Source: CAVPTL01 sp963708725
GTDB lineage: Bacteria; Actinomycetota; Thermoleophilia; Gaiellales; JAICJC01
Length of the DNA: 64,000 nt
NCBI GenBank assembly: GCA_963708725.1
Contig: CAVPTL010000009.1
Coordinates: forward strand, 1 to 64,000
Direction: 5' to 3'
The number at the start of each line of letters is the position of its first letter. The first letter of the stretch is position 1. Positions 59,955-64,000 of this stretch are shown here, piece after piece. The notes below the pieces were generated by a model. That model did no database searches. It was given only the letters and a program-made list of their open reading frames with translations, and was not told the origin of the DNA. Made by a program: the position numbers and the translations under genes.

Positions 59955-60653
59955 ATGAGCCACCCCGATCGCCATCGCTCGACCCGCGACCGACCCGCAA
60001 AGGCTCCGCTCAGCGAGGATGCGGTCGTGGACGCAGCGCTGGCGATCCTGAGGTCAGACGGCCTTGAGGCGGTCACCATGCGTCGGGTCGCGGGCGCCCT
60101 GGACACCGGACCCGCCTCGCTCTACGTGTACGTGTCCGGACGCGACGGGCTGCTCGCGGCGATGCTCGACCGCGTTGCCGCCACGATTGAGCTCGAGGCC
60201 CCGGATCCCACCCGCTGGCGCGAGCAACTTCACGCCCTGCTCCAAAGGATGCGCCAGACGCTGGTTGATCATCCAGGGATCGCCGCTCTCACCCTGGTCG
60301 AACCGCCGACGACCGAGGCGGTGCTGCTCCTGACCGAGAACCTGCTGGGGATCCTGCTCGCCGGCGGACTCGACCCGCAGGAGGCCGCCTGGGCGTGCGA
60401 CATCCTCGTGCTGCTGGTGACCGCCACCGCCCGCGAGGACGAAGTGCGGCGCGCCCAGGGTCCAAGCGACCCCGCGGAACAGCGCGAGCAGATCGACGAG
60501 ATCCATCAGACCTTCGCCGCCCTCCCGCCCGACCGGTTCCCGCTGCTGACCGCCTACGCCGGACAGCTGGTGGCCGGCACCAGCGAGGAGCGGTTTCGCT
60601 TTGCGGTGGACGTTGTGGTGGAAGGCGTGCTGGCGAGGTCACGCCGGCAGTAG
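59955..60653 (+). CDS. TetR-family transcriptional regulator
   Basis: 232 residues. N-terminal HTH: LSEDAVVDAALAILRSDGLE, AVTMRRVAGALDTGPASLYV and YVSGRDGLLAAMLDRV. The C-terminal ligand domain is of the TetR_C class (HPGIAALTLVEPPTTEAVLL). It is divergent from the MFS exporter across 72 bases rich in CGAACA palindromes and is very likely its repressor, released by an exported compound. The ATG is six bases below TAGCAT, consistent with a leaderless mRNA. Confidence 0.92.
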   Translation: MSHPDRHRSTRDRPAKAPLSEDAVVDAALAILRSDGLEAVTMRRVAGALDTGPASLYVYVSGRDGLLAAMLDRVAATIELEAPDPTRWREQLHALLQRMRQTLVDHPGIAALTLVEPPTTEAVLLLTENLLGILLAGGLDPQEAAWACDILVLLVTATAREDEVRRAQGPSDPAEQREQIDEIHQTFAALPPDRFPLLTAYAGQLVAGTSEERFRFAVDVVVEGVLARSRRQ

Positions 60654-60662
60654 TGCGACCTC

Positions 60663-60682
60663 ACAGGCCGCCTTCGAAACCG
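60663..60682 (+). repeat. 20-bp direct repeat, left end of the AbiE segment
   Basis: ACAGGCCGCCTTCGAAACCG occurs here, ten bases after the tetR stop, and again at 62507-62526 next to a tRNA-Ala 3' fragment. The two copies bound the AbiEi/AbiEii pair and nothing else, as expected of an inserted cassette. Base composition drops (AT-rich leader) just inside this copy. Confidence 0.75.
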
Positions 60683-60723
60683 CCGGGCGCCTCTTCGGAC
60701 GCGGCTTTAATAGCATCCAATCG

Positions 60724-60735
60724 GACAAATATGTC
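60724..60735. promoter_or_regulatory. Inverted repeat upstream of abiEi
   Basis: GACA-AATA-TGTC is a short inverted repeat about 30 bases before the abiEi start, in an AT-rich stretch with TATATA near 60758 and no better regulatory candidate. Known AbiEi antitoxins repress their own operon by binding inverted repeats in the promoter, so this is a candidate site. Confidence 0.4.
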
Positions 60736-60762
60736 TGTTTAGCATGAAGTAATCCAATATAT

Positions 60763-61608
60763 ATGGTATGGCAACGAGCCAATAAGACGAAATCGGCAAG
60801 TTTGGCAGGTTTTCTGTCCTTCAACCCAAAACCTCGAATTTCGGCCCTACCCGACGTTCTTATCTCTGAGGGGCGATACTCGGTGACCGTCGACGACATC
60901 GTCGCCCGGACCAATGCCCGCACGAACACCGTGCATCGCGCTCTGGCTCGTTTGCAGGACGACGGGTCGGTGATAGCGCCGACACGGGGCTTCTACGTGA
61001 TGGTGCCGGCTGAGTATCGGGTCCGAGGCTCGGTGCCGGCCGAGTGGTTCATCGACGCCATGATGAAACACCTCAAGCGACAGTACTACGTGGGATTTCT
61101 CACGGCCGCAGCGATGCACGGAGCAGCGCACCAACCCCCGCACACATTCCAGGCGGTGACAGACCGGTACCTCCCGCCTCGCGATGTTGGCCGCGTTCGG
61201 CTGCGCTTCATCGCAAGCGAGAAGGCGCCGAAAATGCCAGTCGAGCAGCGGACGACTCGCACCGGCTACTTCCGGCTCGGCACGCGCGAAACCACCGCGG
61301 TGGATCTCGTCTGGAAGTTCCGCTGGGCGGGTGGGCCGAGCAATGTGGCAACGGTACTCAAGGAGCTTGGAGACCTCGACGGCGACCTTCTCGCCAGGAC
61401 GGCGTCCATCCGGGATCGCTCGGTAGTGCGTCGGCTTGGCTGGATGCTGGCCCGGTTCCGTCCGGATGTCGACCTCCATTGGCTGCGCGTAGTTGCGCGA
61501 CCCTCCGAAGGCGATCCCGTGCTCCTTGATCCGCGGGGCCCCAAGCGCGGTTACTTGGATCGGGACTGGGGGGTTCGCGCCAATGCCACGGTGGAGCCCG
61601 ACGTGTGA
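60763..61608 (+). CDS. AbiEi-type antitoxin (type IV TA)
   Basis: 281 residues. An N-terminal wHTH (LPDVLISEGRYSVTVDDIVA, ARTNARTNTVHRALARLQDD, GFYVMVPAEYR) is followed by the AbiEi antitoxin domain (WFIDAMMKHLKRQYYVGFLT, AAAMHGAAHQPPHTFQAVTD, RLGTRETTAVDLVWKFRWAG). It would repress the operon and counteract the nucleotidyltransferase toxin without tight binding to it. The toxin gene overlaps by four bases (GTGA). Lower GC than the flanks supports acquisition by transfer. Confidence 0.92.
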   Translation: MVWQRANKTKSASLAGFLSFNPKPRISALPDVLISEGRYSVTVDDIVARTNARTNTVHRALARLQDDGSVIAPTRGFYVMVPAEYRVRGSVPAEWFIDAMMKHLKRQYYVGFLTAAAMHGAAHQPPHTFQAVTDRYLPPRDVGRVRLRFIASEKAPKMPVEQRTTRTGYFRLGTRETTAVDLVWKFRWAGGPSNVATVLKELGDLDGDLLARTASIRDRSVVRRLGWMLARFRPDVDLHWLRVVARPSEGDPVLLDPRGPKRGYLDRDWGVRANATVEPDV

Positions 61609-62444
61609 TTCCCGAGGCCTTCATCACGGAGTGGTCACGTCAGGCGCCATGGCCCACCGACACGCAGATCGAACAGGACCTCATCCTTTCGCGCCTCACG
61701 GTGGAGATCGCCAACAACCCAGTGCTCGGCCCGGAGTTCGCCATGCGCGGCGGCACCTGCCTCCACAAGCTGCATCTTCCTGAGCCGTACCGGTATTCGG
61801 AGGATCTGGATTACGTGCGGCGCACGCATTCCGGCATCAAGCCGTACATGGACGCTCTGCGCAGCATCGTGACTGGAGTCGGCCTGATCGAGCACGGCTA
61901 CCAGCAGGTCGGCCAGATGGTGCACATGATCTTCGACGCCGAACCGACGTCGGGCGTCGGAAGAATTCGGGTCAAGATCGAGACAAATGTCCGTGAAGTC
62001 GAGAGCTTTGGTGAGCGCCGTGATCACCCGTTCAGCGTTCAGTCGTCATGGTGGCAGGGCAAAGCAGAGATCCCGACCTTCTCGCTCGAGGAACTGATGG
62101 GGACCAAGCTGCGCGCCCTGTACCAGCGACGCAAGGGCCGTGATCTCTTCGACCTCTGGCTCGCGCTGCACGACGAACAGGTCGATGGCGACCGCATCGT
62201 TGGGGCTTTCCACCATTACATGGGTGAGGAGGCATTCGGCTTCCGTGACCTCGCCGACAACCTCATCGACAAACTGACGAACAGCGACTTTCAGGATGAC
62301 CTCACTCAGCTGATCCTTGAGCCGCCGAGGGGCTACGACCCCACGGCCGCCGCCGACATGGTGATGGAGCAACTCGGCAGCCGGTTGCGCGGCGCTCCGG
62401 ATCTGTCCGCGATCGCCGACGGCGAGTGGCGGGCCGAGCGGTAG
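61605..62444 (+). CDS. AbiEii-type nucleotidyltransferase toxin
   Basis: 279 residues of the DUF1814/AbiEii group of pol-beta-like nucleotidyltransferases. MRGGTCLHKLHLPEPYRYSE with SEDLDYV is motif I with the metal Asp pair; RVKIETNVREV supplies the third acidic residue; and LEELMGTKLRALYQRRKGRD with LFDLWLAL is the signature Lys-Arg-Asp helix. Toxins of this family block growth, in studied cases by adding nucleotides to tRNA, and abort phage infection. It is coupled to its antitoxin and sits beside tRNA-Ala repeats. Confidence 0.93.
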   Translation: MIPEAFITEWSRQAPWPTDTQIEQDLILSRLTVEIANNPVLGPEFAMRGGTCLHKLHLPEPYRYSEDLDYVRRTHSGIKPYMDALRSIVTGVGLIEHGYQQVGQMVHMIFDAEPTSGVGRIRVKIETNVREVESFGERRDHPFSVQSSWWQGKAEIPTFSLEELMGTKLRALYQRRKGRDLFDLWLALHDEQVDGDRIVGAFHHYMGEEAFGFRDLADNLIDKLTNSDFQDDLTQLILEPPRGYDPTAAADMVMEQLGSRLRGAPDLSAIADGEWRAER

Positions 62445-62497
62445 ATGCGGCGCCCCAGGTGGGGTAGTGGCCAACCCTCAAGAACATCGGCTTCGAC

Positions 62498-62516
62498 GGC
62501 GGCCTTACAGGCCGCC
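62498..62516. terminator. Hairpin after the toxin gene
   Basis: GGCGGCCT-TAC-AGGCCGCC is a perfect 8-bp stem with a three-base loop, 54 bases after the abiEii stop; its right arm runs into the second 20-bp direct repeat. It can end transcription from either side, although no U tract follows. Confidence 0.6.
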
Positions 62517-62526
62517 TTCGAAACCG
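62507..62526 (+). repeat. 20-bp direct repeat, right end of the AbiE segment
   Basis: Second copy of ACAGGCCGCCTTCGAAACCG (first at 60663). It abuts, one base apart, the partial tRNA-Ala copy starting at 62528. Confidence 0.75.
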
Positions 62527-62527
62527 A

Positions 62528-62562
62528 TGGAGCTAAGCGGATTCGAACCGCTGACCTCCTGG
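62528..62562 (-). repeat. 35-bp copy of the tRNA-Ala 3' end (att relic)
   Basis: Identical to 62734-62768, the acceptor 3' strand, T arm and variable region of the intact tRNA-Ala. The match stops before the anticodon arm. The bases beyond it (62452-62527) also resemble those downstream of the intact gene (62655-62733), both starting near CCCCAGGT and GGTAGTGG, so about 110 bases appear duplicated and then diverged. Confidence 0.85.
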
Positions 62563-62606
62563 ACTTCGCCGTCAAGGTCGCTTTGCTCCCTTGACTGCTT
62601 CGTGGC

Positions 62607-62654
62607 GGGATCTGCTGGGTAGCAGATCCCTTGATCCAGGCTTTCGCCTGGATC
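62607..62654. other. Two tandem perfect hairpins
   Basis: GGGATCTGCT-GGGT-AGCAGATCCC (62607-62630) and GATCCAGG-CTTTCG-CCTGGATC (62633-62654) follow each other two bases apart, between the tRNA-Ala fragment and the intact tRNA-Ala. They may be terminators downstream of the tRNA on the minus strand or recombination-related structures. No ORF is here. Confidence 0.6.
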
Positions 62655-62733
62655 GCCCCCAGGTGGGTAGTGGGCCAAACCACGAAACCCGATCGTCTCG
62701 GGGGTACGGCCTGGTGGGCCGCACCCCCACATA

Positions 62734-62806
62734 TGGAGCTAAGCGGATTCGAACCGCTGACCTCCTGGGTGCGATCCAGGCGCTCTCCCAACTGAGCTAT
62801 AGCCCC
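62734..62806 (-). tRNA. tRNA-Ala(CGC)
   Basis: 73 nt. Acceptor GGGGCTA pairs with TAGCTCC and includes the G3-U70 wobble pair that identifies alanine tRNAs; discriminator A at 62734. The anticodon arm CCTGG-ATCGCAC-CCAGG has anticodon CGC. T arm AGCGG-TTCGAAT-CCGCT. CCA is not encoded. Its 3' end is duplicated at 62528, marking an integration site. Confidence 0.96.
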
Positions 62807-62828
62807 GCGAGGGGCGGAAGTATATCGA

Positions 62829-63176
62829 CTACGGGCGGGATTCCGGCAGTAGCGGGCAGGGGCACGGCTTGGCCGCGAGCAGCTCGAGTTGGCGTTCCGG
62901 CGGGTCGACGAATGCCGTTTGCACACTCGATCCGGTTGCGGCTTCGGGGTCGAGCGGGGAGTGGTGGTTGAAGCCGCGTGCCGTCATCTCCGAAACCAGC
63001 CGCTCGTGCCGGGCATACAACGCTGCGAGCTTGCCCTCCCAGCGAAGCGTCTCGGGATGGCTGCGGTATCCGCGCCTGTCCTCGCTCAGGATTGTCCACA
63101 GTGCGTGCAGCTCACGGTGCTCGCCCAGCAGGTGGTTTCGGCAGAGCAGCGCCGGGTCGACGTCCCAGATCCTCAC
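62829..63176 (-). CDS. Pyrimidine-dimer DNA glycosylase-like protein
   Basis: 115 residues. RIWDVDPALLCRNHLLGEHR with ELHALWTILSEDRRGYRSHP and WEGKLAALYARHERLVSEMT match the short family annotated as pyrimidine-dimer DNA glycosylase/endonuclease V, which incises UV photoproducts. The C-terminus (ERQLELLAAKPCPCPLLPES) is a Pro/Cys-rich tail. GTG at 63176 is used. Family assignment is from recall of the pattern, so biochemical activity is not certain. Confidence 0.7.
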   Translation of the reverse strand: MRIWDVDPALLCRNHLLGEHRELHALWTILSEDRRGYRSHPETLRWEGKLAALYARHERLVSEMTARGFNHHSPLDPEAATGSSVQTAFVDPPERQLELLAAKPCPCPLLPESRP

Positions 63177-63626
63177 AGGCGGCCCTCGCGATCCCAGGAT
63201 GTCAAAATTGTGTGAGATTTGGCCGTGGGAACCGCGTGCGGCCTTGACACGATCGGCACTTGGGGTACGGTTGTCGCACGATGCTCCGACCCGCCTACGG
63301 ATCGCCTGGAAACTCGATTCGCAAACTCGGCTTTGTCGCAGAAACCGAGCAACACGTCGTCATACCGTGGGTGGCGTGCCAAAGCCGAACACGACCCCTG
63401 CGGCTCTGCTGCGAACCCACCCGTCGGCCCATCCCTGAACGCTCGTATGTGTCGCCTCCCGATCGCGTACCGACTCGTCGGGGCGGCGGTTTCGGCGTCG
63501 CCGAAGCGCTTCGGCACGTGTTTGGCGGTAACGACGTCGTGGAACCTCCCGCAGCGGGTTTGCGCCGTGGACGAGTGGGTAGTCTGCGGTCTTCGTACTG
63601 ACGCTGAGCGACTCAAGGGGGACGGC
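63177..63626. other. Apparently non-coding interval with a promoter
   Basis: No convincing gene in 450 bases. TTGACA (63244-63249) and TACGGT (63266-63271) make a fair plus-strand promoter with a 16-bp spacer, far upstream of the aldo/keto reductase. A 113-codon plus frame (63260-63601) and two minus frames are open but have no ribosome site and no family resemblance. It may hold a long leader or remnants of a lost gene. Confidence 0.4.
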
Positions 63627-64000
63627 ATGACTTCTGGCGCGGTGACCGATGGTGGGAATACCCGAGTACTCGCCGATAGCCACAAGCTCCCCATGCTGGG
63701 GTTGGGCGTCTGGCAGGTACCCAACGGCTCGGAGTGTGTGTCGACCGTACGATCGGCACTCGAGGTCGGATATCGCCATATCGACACCGCCCAGGCGTAC
63801 GGCAACGAGGAGAGCGTCGGGCGGGCGCTCCGCGAAAGCGACATTCCTCGCGAGGAACTCTTCATCACCACGAAGTTCTACCCCGAAAGCGCAGACCCGT
63901 CGGCCGAGGCTGAGCACAGTCTCCGGCGTCTCCGACTCGATTACGTCGACCTCTACATCATCCACTGGCCCAAGGGCGGTGCGACGTGGGCATGGCCGGG
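63627..64000 (+). CDS. Aldo/keto reductase (5' part, cut by window end)
   Basis: 124 codons of an AKR of the 2,5-diketo-D-gluconate reductase group. KLPMLGLGVWQVPNG is the barrel start, GYRHIDTAQAYGNEESVGRA carries the catalytic Asp and Tyr, FITTKFYPESADPSAE the Lys strand, and LDYVDLYIIHWPKGG the His. It reduces carbonyls with NADPH. ATG at 63627 has AAGGGGG six to eleven bases upstream. The rest of the gene lies beyond the window. Confidence 0.93.
   Translation, partial: MTSGAVTDGGNTRVLADSHKLPMLGLGVWQVPNGSECVSTVRSALEVGYRHIDTAQAYGNEESVGRALRESDIPREELFITTKFYPESADPSAEAEHSLRRLRLDYVDLYIIHWPKGGATWAWP

Noticed and set aside
63260..63601. 113-codon frame upstream of the aldo/keto reductase
   Set aside because: No ribosome site, many Arg and Pro residues and no recognised fold; not reported as a gene.
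1..64000. CRISPR arrays, rRNA genes and full insertion sequences
   Set aside because: No regularly spaced repeats, no rRNA sequence and no complete transposase with terminal repeats were seen on either strand.

Overview
The window comes from a GC-rich actinobacterium, most likely of class Thermoleophilia (Solirubrobacterales/Gaiellales type). Pointers are the very high GC, frequent GTG and TTG starts, many start codons only 6-10 bases below a TANNNT box (leaderless transcripts), a DUF5317 protein beside an HD-GYP protein, a class II GlpX fructose-bisphosphatase, a fused siroheme decarboxylase, and a secreted repeat protein ending in an Ig-like domain of the kind common in this class. No rRNA or CRISPR array was seen. 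There are two intact tRNAs: Ser(UGA) and Ala(CGC).

Layout. 1-10 kb is accessory: a frameshifted DUF2252 remnant, a flavoprotein, an esterase, a divergent HxlR repressor/MMPL exporter pair with twin perfect operators, and then two small segments bounded by copies of the 3' part of tRNA-Ser. One segment carries a VOC protein and the other a frameshifted secreted beta-propeller protein. 10-29 kb is housekeeping and repair: an S4 RNA-binding protein, a C45 acyltransferase, an amine oxidase, an MFS transporter fused to a cyclic-nucleotide-binding domain, a cytochrome c/HAD/SerRS operon, a siroheme decarboxylase, an ECF sigma factor overlapping Ogt, a GNAT/MBL pair, the giant helicase Lhr, a Nei-type glycosylase, an ADP-ribosylglycohydrolase and GlpX.

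29-42 kb is central carbon metabolism and surface functions: aconitase and then glcDEF (glycolate oxidase), a chemoreceptor, small membrane proteins, a lipoate ligase-like protein, OsmC and a lone pyruvate-dehydrogenase-type E1 alpha. 42-49 kb holds an ArsR/SRPBCC operon, ClpP, FabF, ProA/ProB, and an XRE regulator with a CBS-domain protein. ClpP and the ArsR/SRPBCC operon carry the same 16-bp operator-like element next to their promoters.

49-57 kb is signalling: a sigma/anti-sigma (RskA-like) pair followed by a 30-residue secreted peptide, an HD-GYP protein, a DUF5317-MFS-thioredoxin-like fusion, and an alpha/beta hydrolase fused to an adenylate cyclase. The cyclase and the cNMP-binding transporter at 12.8-14.5 kb suggest working cyclic-nucleotide signalling. 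57-64 kb is accessory again: a quinone reductase, a TetR-controlled MFS exporter, a type IV toxin-antitoxin (AbiEi/AbiEii) between 20-bp direct repeats beside a duplicated tRNA-Ala 3' end, a pyrimidine-dimer-glycosylase-like protein, and the start of an aldo/keto reductase.

A perfect 33-bp palindrome recurs three times, each time between the 3' ends of convergent genes.
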